64,000 nucleotides of DNA from Pseudorasbora parva (GCF_024679245.1 NC_090178.1:4634702-4698701), one strand, 5' to 3'; shown: positions 1 to 10,690, counted from the first letter of the stretch. The notes: a model not told the origin generated them from the letters alone. Made by a program: numbers and translations.

Positions 1-2170
1 CGCACATGCCCAGCCGATTTGGTGAAGTTCTGCGCAGAGCAGGCAATTTTTAGTCATTTAAATGTCAATTTGCATAGGATAATAATAGGGCATTTGTTTT
101 CACCAATTTAACAGTTAAAGCGCCCCGGCAGCCATAAAAGTCTGCAAGCCTCTTTAGGGTCACGTGACGCATGCGCACGCGTGATTTCGTAAAGCTGTAT
201 GCCAATCAGGCAGGAAGAGGGCCGCTTTCAGGCCTTTAATGGGATTTTCCATAGAAATACATCATTTTGACCCCTTTTTAACCATTATAGCGCCACCAAG
301 TGGCCGGTCCCCACGTCCTGTTTTTACTTGGCAACAGAATGAGCTCTTACATAGGCGTGCTGAGTTTGGTGAAAATACCTCATTCCGTTCACGAGTTTTA
401 GCCAATTTAGTAAAAGGGGCTACTCCCCCTTCCAACGTTTTGGCTGCCTTTAGGGTCCAGGAACCCAAATTTCCGTTTTTTTTAAATGGCTTTTGACAAT
501 TAGACTCCAGAGAATCTCGCTGCGCTGGTTTGGTTCCGGTTGGGCCAAAAACCTAGGACTAGTTGGCAAAAGTAGGTTTTGCAAAAAACCCAAAATACCC
601 GAATTTTTTCCCACTATTCCGAGCCAATCCGGGGCATGCATTTTGTCCGTCTCGAGCCAAGGATTCCAGCAATATAAGACACTCGAGGCTAAGCCTTACG
701 GTTGAGGAGTTATGAGCCGTTTCGTACTTTTGGTCGCCGTTTCGTACTTTTGATCGCTGTAGCGCCCCCGTCAGGCCGATCGGGGCGGGCTTCGGTGACG
801 TCTGCAGTGGTTGTGAGTACTACCAGCCCTGAAAGTTTCAAGTCTCTACGACTTACGGTTTGGTCTGCCCGAGCAGTTTTAGCTGGAAAATGATGCATCA
901 TGGGGAAATGAACAGTTCCAATAGGGTTTCAGCCTGACGCCTGACTTTGATTGGATTTTACTACCCCTTACTATCAAAATGTTGAGATTTGGCCTCACGA
1001 CTGTGCCTAGCGACCTATGTTTCCGAACTTCTGACGCTGGTTTCGTCTCGATCGGACCAGTGGTTTCGAAGATATCGGCTAATTTTCTTAAAGCGCTAAA
1101 TTACAACGGTGCACAAACCATACGCCGAAACCTGGCAAGTGTGGTATCGTTGGACTCGGCAACGATTCAGGAGTCTAAGGAGATGAGTCCCGTGAAAATA
1201 AGTCAACCACACCCAAAGTTATAAGCACTTTTAAAAAAAAATCTCAACTAGGTGGCGCTGTTTCGAAACTTCTCAGGCTACTTCAGGGCATCGTGGTGAT
1301 GACCCATGCCGAGTTTCGTAACAATCCGTTCATGCGTTCATAAAATACAGCATTTTGGCACATAATTCAAGATGGCCGACAGCCAAAATGGCCGACATGG
1401 TAAAATTGGACATCAGTCGACTCGGCATGACGTCTCGAATCTGACGAGACCACTTTTGTGATTTTTGGGCAAACGGTTCAGCAAAAAAAAGCAAAAATAG
1501 CCATTTTTCCTATCTCCGGGCCAGTAGGTGGCGCTGCGCCGAAACGCAGCAGGTTGCCTCAAGACATGCTTGTGCCGACATGTACCAAGTTTGGTCTGAA
1601 TACGATAAAGCGTTGCGGAGATACAGCCATACGTCTGTTTTCGCAAGCGCTACGTACAATTTGTTTGCGCGTTTAACGGAAAAGATTTGACGAATCAACT
1701 TGAATTCCATAACTTTTTGTCGACACTGGCTGAAGATGATCTGGTTCAATTTTCGTGCAAATCGGACGAACAGTCTAGGACGAGTTCGCAAAAGTAGGAT
1801 TTTGGGGAAATTCAAAATGGCGGGACACATATAATGTCGGAAATGACGTCATAGGGTGCTTTCGGATTGGCAGGAGCTCAGAAATCTGAGGAAACAAGAA
1901 TTTTGTTTCTAGCCCTTAAGGTTCAAAAGTTATTAGCATAAACATGAGTGCAACTTTGGACAGGTGGTGGCGCTAGAGGGATTGAGTTGGAGACACCAAA
2001 ATTGGTGTATTTAATGTTGGGACTGCCCTCTATCAGAATGTCCAATCGTTACAACTTTCCCGCAAACGGTTCTATGGGCTGCCATAGACCTCCATGGCGG
2101 AAGAAGAAAATGCGACAACGGTTTCAATAGGTGCCTCCGCACCTTCGGTGCTTGGCCCCTAATAATAATA
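1..2170. repeat. Long noncoding dispersed repeat with recurring modules
   Basis: No convincing coding region is present; all open frames are short. The stretch repeats a small set of phrases at irregular spacing. GCGCCACC or its complement GGTGGCGCT occurs near 289, 1251, 1526 and 1967. A 'GAGTTTGGTGAAAAT / CAAGTTTGGTCTGAAT' phrase occurs near 362 and 1585. 'GCAAAAGTAGGTTTTG' near 563 recurs as 'GCAAAAGTAGGATTTTG' near 1789. The right end has a perfect 5-bp hairpin (GCACC TTC GGTGC, 2139-2151) followed by TAATAATAATAAT. I recognise the style as a common cyprinid repeat but cannot name the family. The left end lies outside the window. Confidence 0.6.
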
Positions 2171-2474
2171 ATTGATAAAGTTTGAGCAACACTGTTTAAT
2201 AAGCAATCTCTTCTACTGTACATCTTGGTTTTTATCAATTTATAAACAAATTTATTGCAGTACGATAAGTACCATCACAAATGACTTTGTTTTTAGCTTC
2301 ATAAATGTTAATATTATAATTTTTAAAGGAATGTGCAGATGGGGAAATAATAAAAGCATTCAGGTTTGAAATGGCATGATGCTGAGTAGAGCACATCATT
2401 CTCATTTTTGGGTGAATTATTCCTTTAATTGAATAACAAGTGCTTGTACTGTAACTGTCTGCTTTTCTCTTTAG
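2171..2474 (+). other. Intron upstream of the Ig3 exon
   Basis: AT-rich single-copy-looking sequence. It ends in a pyrimidine tract and acceptor AG (2473-2474) directly before the Ig3 exon. No other feature is seen. Confidence 0.6.
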
Positions 2475-2595
2475 ATCCACCGGTCATTACAGATGTGAAG
2501 AACATGCCCGCTCAGCTGGGGAAAACTGCAATCCTGCGCTGTGAAGCCATGGCCGTGCCCACCGCGTCCTTCGAATGGTACCGGGATGACCGAAG
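2475..2595 (+). CDS. iglon5: IgLON cell adhesion molecule, exon for first half of Ig domain 3
   Basis: This 121-bp exon sits between acceptor TTTAG (ending 2474) and donor AG|GTACGG (GT at 2596-2597). Read with one base from the upstream exon it encodes DPPVITDVKNMPAQLGK, then a strand with the first Ig cysteine (ILRCEAMAVP) and the core tryptophan (FEWYRDDRR). The LRCEAMAVP wording and exon length fit the IgLON family, whose Ig3 domain is split over two exons. Among OPCML, NTM, LSAMP, NEGR1 and IGLON5 the wording is closest to IGLON5 as I remember it. IgLONs are GPI-anchored neuronal surface proteins that form homo- and heterodimers. The Ig1 and Ig2 exons and the promoter lie left of the window. 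Family is near certain; the paralogue is likely. Confidence 0.85.
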
Positions 2596-2717
2596 GTACG
2601 GTAACATTAACAAAGCGAGTGGAAGAGACGCTGTGAACCATGGGAAGCTGCACATACTGGGCTACGTGACAACTCGGCTACCCTAACGTGTGATCTTTCA
2701 TATTGCTTCTTTCTCAG

Positions 2718-2869
2718 GCCGGTAGAGAGCGATAACACGCTGAAGATTAAAAACGAGAAAACGCGTTCCCTGCTGCTCTTCACCAACGTCACAGAAAAAC
2801 ACTTTGGCAACTACACCTGTTTCGCCTCCAACCGCCTCGGGGCTTCCAATGCCAGCATGTTACTCTTCA
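2718..2869 (+). CDS. iglon5: IgLON cell adhesion molecule, exon for second half of Ig domain 3
   Basis: This 152-bp exon lies between acceptor CTCAG (ending 2717) and donor A|GTGAGT (GT at 2870-2871), after a 122-bp intron. The split codon joins AG+G to Arg. It then reads PVESDNTLKIKNEKTRS, LLLFTNVTEKHFGNYTC and FASNRLGASNASMLLF. The second disulfide cysteine is in NYTCFAS. Potential N-glycosylation sites are NVT, NYT and NAS. The TRSLLLFTNVT and LGASNASMLLF stretches favour IGLON5 over OPCML or NTM. The frame is open and no damage is seen, so the gene looks functional. The next exon in frame is at 38698. Confidence 0.87.
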
Positions 2870-3424
2870 GTGAGTACTCCATCGCAGACACACGCGCACT
2901 CAAACTCTCAAGCACTGCTTTGTACTCCCGAAACATTCGGAAATCTACAAAGGCATAAAGTCAAGGATAAATAAACACCCTGCAGGAAGTGACTTTCCAC
3001 TGTACAGAATAAACAAATGTGCAGTTCTCGCTCCCCGAGGCTAGTTTTCCATAGATGGATAATAGCGATGTGTCCATTGATGGTACTTGAAAGTAAATGG
3101 TCTGGTACTGTAAACTCAGCAAAGTGCATCGTTTTCACCCTTTTTAATAATGCATAACTTGAGCAAACTCCAGTTGCAGCATGAAGCATTTTAAAGAGCT
3201 TTTGACACAACAGCACAATTCCCATGCATAAGCCCGGAAGTCCCTGTTAGGATGTTTGAAGGAATTTTGATTGGGAATAAGTGACAAATACATATTTATT
3301 TTTCTCTTTTTTACTTATTGATAAAGTTTGCTTAGCAGCAATACATAAAAAATGATGTGCATTGGGTGTGAAATTCATGCTTGTATTGTAAAGTGCTTCT
3401 GTTATGCTGTTTTTGACTGCATTG

Positions 3425-4152
3425 TAAACGCCCACTGCTGTGATTGGCTGCTGTGAGACTTCAGTGTAAACGCCCACTGCTGTGATTGGCTGTTGTGAGA
3501 CGTCAGTGTAAACGCCCACTGCTGTGATTGGCTGTTGTGAGACGTCAGTGTTAACTCCCACTGCTGTGATTGGCTGCTGTGAGACTTCAGTGTAAACGCC
3601 CACTGCTGTGATTGGCTTTTGTGAGACTTCAGTGTAAACGCCCTCTGCTGTGATACGTCAGTGTAAACGCCCACTGCTGTGATTGGCTGCTGTGAGACGT
3701 CAGTGTAAACGCCCACTGCTGTGATTGGCTGCTGTGAGACGTCAGTGTAAACGCCCACTGCTGTGATTGGCTGCTGTGAGACGTCAGTGTAAACGCCCAC
3801 TGCTGTGATTGGCTGCTGTGAGACGTCAGTGTAAACGCCCACTGCTGTGATTGGCTGCTGTGAGACGTCAGTGTAAACGCCCACTGCTGTGATTGGCTGC
3901 TGTGAGACGTCAGTGTAAACGCCCACTGCTGTGATTGGCTGCTGTGAGACGTCAGTGTAAACGCCCACTGCTGTGATTGGCTGCTGTGAGACGTCAGTGT
4001 AAACGCCCACTGCTGTGATTGGCTGCTGTGAGACGTCAGTGTAAACGCCCACTGCTGTGATTGGCTGCTGTGAGACGTCAGTGTAAACGCCCACTGCTGT
4101 GATTGGCTGCTGTGAGACGTCAGTGTAAACTCCCAATGCTGTGATTGGCTGA
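3425..4152. repeat. 42-bp minisatellite with CCAAT and CRE-like boxes
   Basis: About 17-18 head-to-tail units of 42 bp: AACGCCCACTGCTGTGATTG, GCTGCTGTGAGACGTCAGTG and TA. The central units (about 3670-4130) are essentially identical. The left units carry CTTCA for CGTCA, and one unit near 3640 is shortened. Each unit contains ATTGG (inverted CCAAT) and, in most, the palindrome GACGTC. Because 42 is a multiple of three, the minus strand stays open for 256 codons with a 14-residue repeat. That frame is a by-product of the period and shows no sign of being a gene. Confidence 0.95.
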
Positions 4153-4640
4153 TGAATTTGCCGTTCCAGCAAATGTAAAGAGCATCCTTTGATCGTTTTC
4201 TATATATAATTTAATCACAGTGTATATAACAGATTATTTTCATTCTACTGAGAGAAATGATGTGAAGTTAAGCGTTTAGTCACTGTTTTGATTTACTGAC
4301 ACACAGACAAAGAACATCTGACTGTACATGAATCATTACAAATCAGAAATCACTGGTCTCAGATCAGGCGTTAGAATTAACACGGTTACTTACATTATTG
4401 TCAAGTCCATATGATAAGAGTCTGTTTGCAAAGCCTGCGCCGAAACTGTGCCTGATTTCCCAAAGAATCCACAGTGAAATGAACCGAATAAAAAAAAATA
4501 ATGTTCAACTGAGACGCTCACATTGCTGAATATAAATAAGAACATTCCTAACATTAGGATCCTTTGGCAGGTAATGTTATTTTTAGTGCAGTGATCATGT
4601 ATCGCTCTTCTCTCCTCATCATCTCACTAACACTCCAGTG

Positions 4641-4872
4641 GGCGGGGCTAAAGGTGCGATGATGAAGTAGGCGTTGATCTTCTCCTGCAGAGGCGGTCTT
4701 TCACCGATTGGCTCATTCCACAATGAGTCGTTCTCTGGGCTTGGTTTACAATAAAAGCTGTTTTTGGACTAACAAGGAAGTGTTCAGTTCTGAAACTTAC
4801 AGTATATTCTTATGATGACCTCGTAAATGTCAAAACCTCAAGGAAAATTTGATTTCTCAATTTATGACCCCT
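4641..4872. mobile_element. Partial TTAA-flanked MITE
   Basis: The right part matches the right part of the element at 36797-37408. Shared phrases include AACAAGGAAGT, CTGAAACTTACAG, GATTTCTCAATT and the terminus ATGACCCCT followed by TTAA (4873-4876). The matching left terminus was not found, so this copy is probably truncated. Confidence 0.6.
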
Positions 4873-5254
4873 TTAAAGGCTCTTAATGTTGCTTTGGAGT
4901 CTCCTACAATAGATTTACATGCATTCAAGATTAAAAAAACCACCCAGTCTGTGATTGGTTGAGCTCGTACATATAGAATATTTAGGTAGAGGTAAATATT
5001 TAGGCATCCAAACTAATAAACTATTGTTTAATTTCAATATTTTTTTATTGAAAATATAGGCTATAATTTACATGACTCAATAACTATCAATAAAAAAACA
5101 TTAACAAAGCCGTTTTCATCAGGTCATTTTCTCTGAAACAAGCCCAGCCAGTGAAGGGTTAGGGTTAGGGTTAGGTAGATGGAATAACAGAAATGCAGCT
5201 GTTGTGTAGTAAACAAAGCAGCTGTGCTAATTTCGGTTTCTAAACAGCATTTAA
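4873..5254. other. Intronic spacer with three TTAGGG-like units
   Basis: AT-rich sequence. About 5156-5174 reads as three tandem GGGTTA units, too short to be a telomeric array. Nothing else is recognised. Confidence 0.5.
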
Positions 5255-5732
5255 AGGTGCCCTAGAATGATTTGAAACAATATGTTAAATTGTTCTCTGA
5301 TATCTACATAGAGGGTATGTGGCTTATTTAAGGGCAAAAATAGTCCAGATACAGTTTTACAGGTCCATTTATAACCCTATAAGGTGTCCCTAGGATGTAA
5401 TGCTCTGCCTTATTTGGAAGGGTCATGAATATTAATGTTGAGCTCTGCTCTGATTGGCTTATTTCAGCCGCTCACAGCACACAGAAGTTCAGTTGTTCAG
5501 TAAAGCGGCTGACCGTCCTGACAGAACACAGACCGACTGAATGACACTTTAAGCAGAACATCTCAAATGGAGATTGATAAAATGCAGCTTACTTGTTTAT
5601 TGGTGTTTTCAGATCATCCGCACGAGAGAGAGAGAGAGAGGTTGTGTGTGTATGAGTGTATATGTGAGAAAGAGATTGTATGTGTGTGTGTGTGTACAAT
5701 TCATGACCCCTTTAAAGGTGTTGTATGTATTT

Positions 5733-5784
<52 letters not shown>

Positions 5785-6529
5785 TGCATATGGTTACCAG
5801 ATTGTACATGTTTAGGAAATCTGGCAACCGCAAGCACGAACGCACTTCTTTTCCCCTGAAAAAACAAAACCCAGTAACTATCCGGTGTTTTGGTTATACA
5901 TGGTACTTGGTGTTTCCTATTGTTACTGTACTAGCATCTTGCGTTATCTAGACAATGCTGTCTCTCTAAGAAATGTTCAATTTAATCAGAAATGGTTTAA
6001 ACAGTCAATAAGTGGATAAATCGCTACTTACTGCTTGCAGGAATACAGCTGTAATTGCCCCTTTTTCCAGTTAAGGATGTTGAGTGAAGCTTTCTTGAAA
6101 TGGGCCGAGCAAACGAATGATTTTGAATTAAATAGTTGCGGTCTCCAATTATAATAAACATCAACCGAAACATGTTGACATTTTTGGTCTGTGTGAAGGG
6201 TATGAAAAGTCCTCACGTCCCCTGCACAGCCTGAACATTATTGCTATCGTCGAGTGTCTTTACCTGCAGTCCTGATGATTCGGCTCCGTCAGTTCCACCT
6301 GACAATGATCATGATCGGACAGATGCAAATGTTGGGGGCGTACGTATTAATGATCCCAGCGATTGCGTCACCGGTGGCGTTATGTTGAGAGTCACTTAAT
6401 TTTCTGTGGTGTTTTTCATGCATAAGATTTACATAAGAAGTAGGAGGCAATGGTGTGTGAGACTCACATTAATATGTGAGCTATGAACTATGGCAAGGTT
6501 AATTTAATATTTTTTATTCTAGGGCACCT
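5255..6529 (+). mobile_element. TTAA-flanked DNA transposon, nonautonomous, copy 1
   Basis: Terminal inverted repeats start AGGTGCCCTAGAAT on the left and end ATTCTAGGGCACCT on the right, with TTAA on both sides (5251-5254 and 6530-6533). TTAA duplication is typical of the piggyBac superfamily, but the TIR does not start with the usual CCC, so the superfamily is only suggested. There is no transposase. A second copy lies inverted at 13349-14574 and shares internal phrases such as GCGTTATCTAGA. The minus strand keeps a short open piece with SFVCSAHFKKAS, also kept in copy 2, possibly a remnant of a captured or ancestral gene. Confidence 0.8.
5735..5782. repeat. (GA)n microsatellite
   Basis: An uninterrupted GA run of 48 bases inside the TTAA element. 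A shorter GA run lies at about 5626-5640 and a TG run near 5680. These runs open spurious frames. Confidence 0.97.
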
Positions 6530-7141
6530 TTAAATATTTCGAACAGCCAAGCATGCCCTGAACCCCCCTAGCAAACTCTATTTTGTGACCTCTGTAATTA
6601 TGTATCTGCTTACAGCATGTGTTGGTTTCTGACACATCACCATATGTGACCCTGGAGCACAAAACCAGTCCTGTGTCTCACAGGTATATTTCTGGCAATA
6701 GCCAACAATACATTGTACAGGTCAAAATTATTAATTTTTCTTTCATGCCAAAAATCATTAGGATATTAAAGATAGCCATGAAGATATTGTGTGAATTTCC
6801 TACAGTAAATATATTTAGAAATGTAGTAATATGGATTGCTAAGGACAACTTTAAAGGAGATTTTCTCAATATTTAGGGTAACTTTACCTATTAAGCTCAC
6901 CAAAGTCTACATTGAGACATTTTAGTGCACATGGTATTGGTTTGAGTACAAGTTATGTTAAAATACAATATTAATCTCTCACCCAATAACAAAAAGCAAT
7001 GACAAAAGCATTTAAATTAAGATATACATCATTTAAATACAAAAAGTCTGGCTGTGCTAAAAAGGTAAATAAGTAAGTAAGTATTTTTTTTTTTATAAAG
7101 CACATTTAAATTCAGCTTACACTGACCAAAGTGCTGTACAA

Positions 7142-7808
7142 CAGTCATTCCCAAACTGTGGTCCGCGGACCACTAGTGGTCCATGAGGGTACTGCAGGTG
7201 ATCTGTGGAAAGGCAAAATAAAATAAAATAATTTACCTTCATTTTACCAGGAAATTCCCATCAAAAAAATAAAAAGTAAAAAGAATATGTAGGCCTATAT
7301 TGATATAACATTTGTATTAAATTGTCAAGTTATTGTGCGATTACTAAAATAGTAGTGGCGCTCAGCCGTGACGTTCAAGTTCAGTGCGGTTATGGATCGG
7401 TGGATAGCAACGGGTTCTCTGAAGAGAAAAGAGACAGAGGCAGAAGTTACAAAAAATGAAGAGATTGACAGTGAGTCGGATGCATCTATGAGCCAGATTC
7501 AACATAAAAAAAACAAAGAAAAGGAGTGTGAAGAGAAAATACTGCGAAAGCTATTTAGCATTAGGGCGCTTGAGTAAATGAATAAATTAAATATGTGGCA
7601 GCCGTTGTGTGCAGTATTCCTTTAACACGCCTGTTGTACTGATGTGATGACTAGTTATAGTTTTAGTGCTAGTAAGCCTATTTAGAGGTGCGGATTAATT
7701 CAGGCAGGACTGTGTGTAGACATATTTTATTATGTGTTATGAGGTGGTCCACACATTTTTTTGATTACAAATACTGGTCCACACACACAAAAAGTTTGAA
7801 ACCCCCTG
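7142..7808 (+). mobile_element. hAT deletion derivative with 8-bp target duplication
   Basis: It starts CAGTCATTCCCAAACTG and ends TTTGAAACCCCCTG. The 8-bp target duplication CTGTACAA is perfect (7134-7141 and 7809-7816), which is diagnostic of hAT transposition. The 667-bp element keeps only the start of a transposase. It sits inside the 3' tail of the LINE. Confidence 0.92.
7392..7577 (+). pseudogene. hAT transposase N-terminal remnant
   Basis: A 61-codon frame starting MDRWIATGSLKRKETEAE and followed by acidic and lysine-rich sequence (HKKNKEKECEEK), ending at TAA. MDRW..TGSLKRK resembles the start of ZBED/SCAND3-type hAT transposases. The BED finger, catalytic region and dimerisation domain are deleted. 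It cannot act as a transposase. Confidence 0.6.
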
Positions 7809-8313
7809 CTGTACAAAACAATCAGAAAAATACATTAAAATTATAATAATAATGAGAACAAAATAATAATAAGAAAATTTGAATTAAACAGTTACTAATC
7901 CAAAAATGAATAAGCAGGAAAGGCTAGCACATAAAGATGTGTCTTAAGTCTAGATTTAAAAGCAGAAACAGAAAGAGCACACTTAATGTCTGGTGGCAAC
8001 TGATTCCATAATCGTGGAGCAGCAACTGCAAAGGCTCTGTCACCTTTCATTTTAAGTCGAGACCGTGGGACATACAAGAGAGCTTTATTGGCAGGTCTGA
8101 GGGACTTAGGAGTTGAATTTAATGGGGCTTGTCCATTAAGAGCTTTAAAAACAATCAGTAAAATTTTGAATTGAATTCTAAAATAAACAGGAAGCCAGTG
8201 AAGGGACGCCAAGATTGGAGTGATATGATCACGTTTTTTTTGTACTAGTTAACAGTCTGGCTGCTGCATTCTGAACCCTCTGTAAACGTGCCGATGAAGA
8301 TTGAGGGAGACTA
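7652..8313. repeat. Tandem duplication, copy A
   Basis: This 662-bp block consists of the right end of the hAT plus LINE sequence. It recurs at 9847-10506 with only a few differences (for example CATACAAGAG against CATATAAGAG). Both copies begin and end at a TA dinucleotide, and the Tc1 element 8314-9846 separates them exactly. Confidence 0.93.
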
Positions 8314-9846
8314 CAGGGAGTGCAGAATTATTAGGCAAGTTGTATTTTTGAGGATTAATTTTATTCTTGAACAACAACCATGTTCTCAATGAACACAAAA
8401 AACTCATTAATATCAAAGCTGAATATTTTTGGAAGTTTTAGTTTTTAGTTTTAGCTATTTTAGGGGGATATCTGTGTGTGCAGGTGATTATTACTGTGCA
8501 TAATTATTAGGCAACTTAACAAAAAACAAATTTATACCCATTTCAATTATTTATTTTTACCAGTGAAACCAATATAACATCTCAACATTCACAAATATAC
8601 ATTTCTGACATTCAAAAACCAAACAAAAACAAATCAGTGACCAAGACACTCAAAAGCCTGCCATCCATGGATTCTGTCAGTGTTTTGATCTGTTCACCAT
8701 CAACATTGCGTGCAGCAGCAACCACAGCCTCCCAGACACTGTTCAGAGAGGTGGACTGTTTTCCCTCCTTGTAAATCGCACATTTGATGATGGACCACAG
8801 GTTCTCAATGGGCTTCAGATCAGGTGAACAAGGAGGCAATATCATTAGATTTTCTTCTTTTATACCCTTTCTTGCCAGCCATGCTGTGGAGTACTTGGAC
8901 GCGTGTGATGGACCATTGTCCTGCATGAAAATCAGGTTTTTCTTGAAGGATATATACTTCTTCCTGTACCACTGCTTGAAGAAGGTGTCTTCCAGAAACT
9001 GGCAGTAGGACTGGGAGTTGAGCTTGACTCCATCCTCAACCCGAAAAGGCCCCACAAGCTCATCTTTGATGATACCAGCCCAAACCAGTACTCCACCTCC
9101 ACCTTGCTGGCGTCTGAGTCGGACTGGAGCTCTCTGCCCTTTACCAATCCAGCCACGGGCCCATCCATCTGGCCCATCAAGACTCACTCTCATTTCATCA
9201 GTCCATAAAACCATAGAAAAATCAGTCTTGAGATATTTCTTGGCCCAGTCTTGACGTTTCAGCTTGTGTGTCTTGTTCAGTGGTGGTCGACTTTCTGCCT
9301 TTCTTACCTTGGCCATGTCTCTGAGTATTGCACACCTTGTGCTTTTGGGCACTCCAGTGATGTTGCAGCTCTGAAATATGGCCAAGCTGGTGGCAAGTGG
9401 CATCTTGGCAGCTGCACGCTTGACTTTTCTCAGTTCACGGGCAGTTATTTTGCGTCTTGGTTTTTCCAGACGCTTCTTGCGACCCTGTTGACTATTTTGA
9501 ATGAAACGCTTGATTGTCCGATGATCACGCTTCAGAAGCTTGGCTATTTTAAGACTGCTGCATCCCTCTGCAATATATCTAACTATTTTTGACTTTTCTG
9601 AGCCTGTCAAGTCCTTCTTTTGACCCATTTTGCCAAAGGAAAGGAAGTTGCCTAATAATTATGCACACCTGATATAGGGTGTTGATGTCATTAGACCACA
9701 CCCCTTCTCATTACAGAGATGCACATCACCTAATATGCTTAATTGGTAGTAGGCTTTCCAGCCTATACAGCTTGGAGTAAGACAACATGCATAACGAGGA
9801 TGATGTGGTCAAAATACTCATTTGCCTAATAATTCTGCACTCCCTG
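8314..9846 (-). mobile_element. Complete Tc1/mariner element with intact transposase
   Basis: The outer ends are CAGGGAGTGCAGAATTATTA and its inverted match ending at 9846, each flanked by TA. A second copy of the motif (TGCATAATTATTAGGCAACTT, about 8497 and, inverted, about 9645) lies roughly 180 bp inside each end. This gives an IR/DR layout like that of Sleeping Beauty-type elements. Length is 1533 bp with a 338-codon transposase on the minus strand. It joins the two copies of a local duplication (7652-8313 and 9847-10506). Confidence 0.93.
8612..9628 (-). CDS. Tc1/mariner transposase, apparently intact
   Basis: 338 residues from MGQKKDLTGSEKSKIV, the usual start position for Tc1 transposases, with no internal stop. 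Two helix-turn-helix segments occupy about residues 5-110 (IVRYIAEGCSSLKIAKLL; ITGVPKSTRCAIL). The catalytic core shows WTDEM (first Asp), MQDNGPSH (second Asp) and PDLKPIENLW (Glu). I count 37 residues between the second Asp and the Glu, so it reads as DD37E and not the DD34E of ordinary fish Tc1. A Gly-rich stretch (RRQQGGGGVLVW) lies between. The protein binds the element's ends and moves it by cut-and-paste into TA sites. All three catalytic residues are present, so recent activity is plausible. Confidence 0.93.
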   Translation of the reverse strand: MGQKKDLTGSEKSKIVRYIAEGCSSLKIAKLLKRDHRTIKRFIQNSQQGRKKRLEKPRRKITARELRKVKRAAAKMPLATSLAIFQSCNITGVPKSTRCAILRDMAKVRKAESRPPLNKTHKLKRQDWAKKYLKTDFSMVLWTDEMRVSLDGPDGWARGWIGKGQRAPVRLRRQQGGGGVLVWAGIIKDELVGPFRVEDGVKLNSQSYCQFLEDTFFKQWYRKKYISFKKNLIFMQDNGPSHASKYSTAWLARKGIKEENLMILPPCSPDLKPIENLWSIIKCAIYKEGKQSTSLNSVWEAVVAAARNVDGEQIKTLTESMDGRLLSVLVTDLFLFGF

Positions 9847-10506
9847 TAGTTATAGTTTTAGTGCTAGTAAGCCTATTTAGAGGTGCGGATTAATTCAGGC
9901 AGGACTGTGTGTAGACATATTTTATTATGTGTTATGAGGTGGTCCGCATTTTTTTGATTACAAATACTGGTCCACACACACAAAAAGTTTGAAAACCCCT
10001 GCTGTACAAAACAATCAGAAAAATACATTAAAATTATAATAATAATGAGAACAAAATAATAATAAGAAAATTTGAATTAAACAGTTACTAATCCAAAAAT
10101 GAATAAGCAGGAAAGGCTAGCACATAAAGATGTGTCTTAAGTCTAGATTTAAAAGCAGAAACAGAAAGAGCACACTTAATGTCTGGTGGCAACTGATTCC
10201 ATAATCGTGGAGCAGCAACTGCAAAGGCTCTGTCACCTTTCATTTTAAGTCGAGACCGTGGGACATATAAGAGAGCTTTATTGGCAGGTCTGAGGGACTT
10301 AGGAGTTGAATTTAATGGGGCTTGTCCATTAAGAGCTTTAAAAACAGTCTGTGAAATTTTGAACTGAATTCTAAAATAAACAGGAAGCCAGTGAAGGGAC
10401 GCCAAGATTGGAGTGATATGATCACGTTTTTTTTGTACTAGTTAACAGTCTGGCTGCTGCATTCTGAACCCTCTGTAAACGTGCCGATGAAGATTGAGGG
10501 AGACTA
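9847..10506. repeat. Tandem duplication, copy B
   Basis: This is the second copy of 7652-8313. It starts inside hAT sequence (GTTATAGTTTTAGTGC), includes the hAT right end (9999-10001), the CTGTACAA site (10002-10009) and the LINE. It then continues past the point where copy A is cut (GGGAGACTA|TGATATAAAG) into further LINE coding sequence. Confidence 0.93.
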
Positions 10507-10690
10507 TGATATAAAGAGTTACAATAGTCCAGCTGTGATGTAATAAAAGCATGGATAACTATCTCCAAATCTTGGAAAGAAAGAGTTGATTTAAGTCTAG
10601 AAATGATTCTCAATTGATAGAAGCTGTTTTTGACAACTGAGCTATTTTGTTTTTCAAGACAAAGTTCAGAATCAAAAATAACACCTACAT

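Larger units (their letters stand above)
7061..10690 (-). mobile_element. L2-like LINE 3' fragment, interrupted
   Basis: A 5'-truncated LINE on the minus strand. The right part encodes RT C-terminal sequence with QLDYCNSLYHSLP and QNAAARLL. Next comes the conserved SLHWLPVYFRIQFK stretch, then RLWNQLPPDIK and SRLKTHLY. Its 3' end shows AAGTGCTTTATAAA-like wording and a short (CTTA)n tail (7061-7084 on the plus strand). It is cut by a hAT (7142-7808) and a Tc1 (8314-9846), and part of it is duplicated. Confidence 0.8.

Noticed and set aside
3425..4152. Regular repeats resembling a CRISPR array
   Set aside because: Units are contiguous with no unique spacers, and the DNA is vertebrate.
3402..4172. 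256-codon minus-strand frame with a 14-residue repeat
   Set aside because: It follows from a 42-bp period that is a multiple of three. No splice sites or start context, and the units are noncoding-like promoter words.
5156..5174. TTAGGG-like telomeric repeat
   Set aside because: Only three units; such scraps are common and give no evidence of a telomere fusion.
5574..5951. 125-codon frame with an Arg-Glu run
   Set aside because: Caused by the (GA)n microsatellite inside a noncoding transposon.
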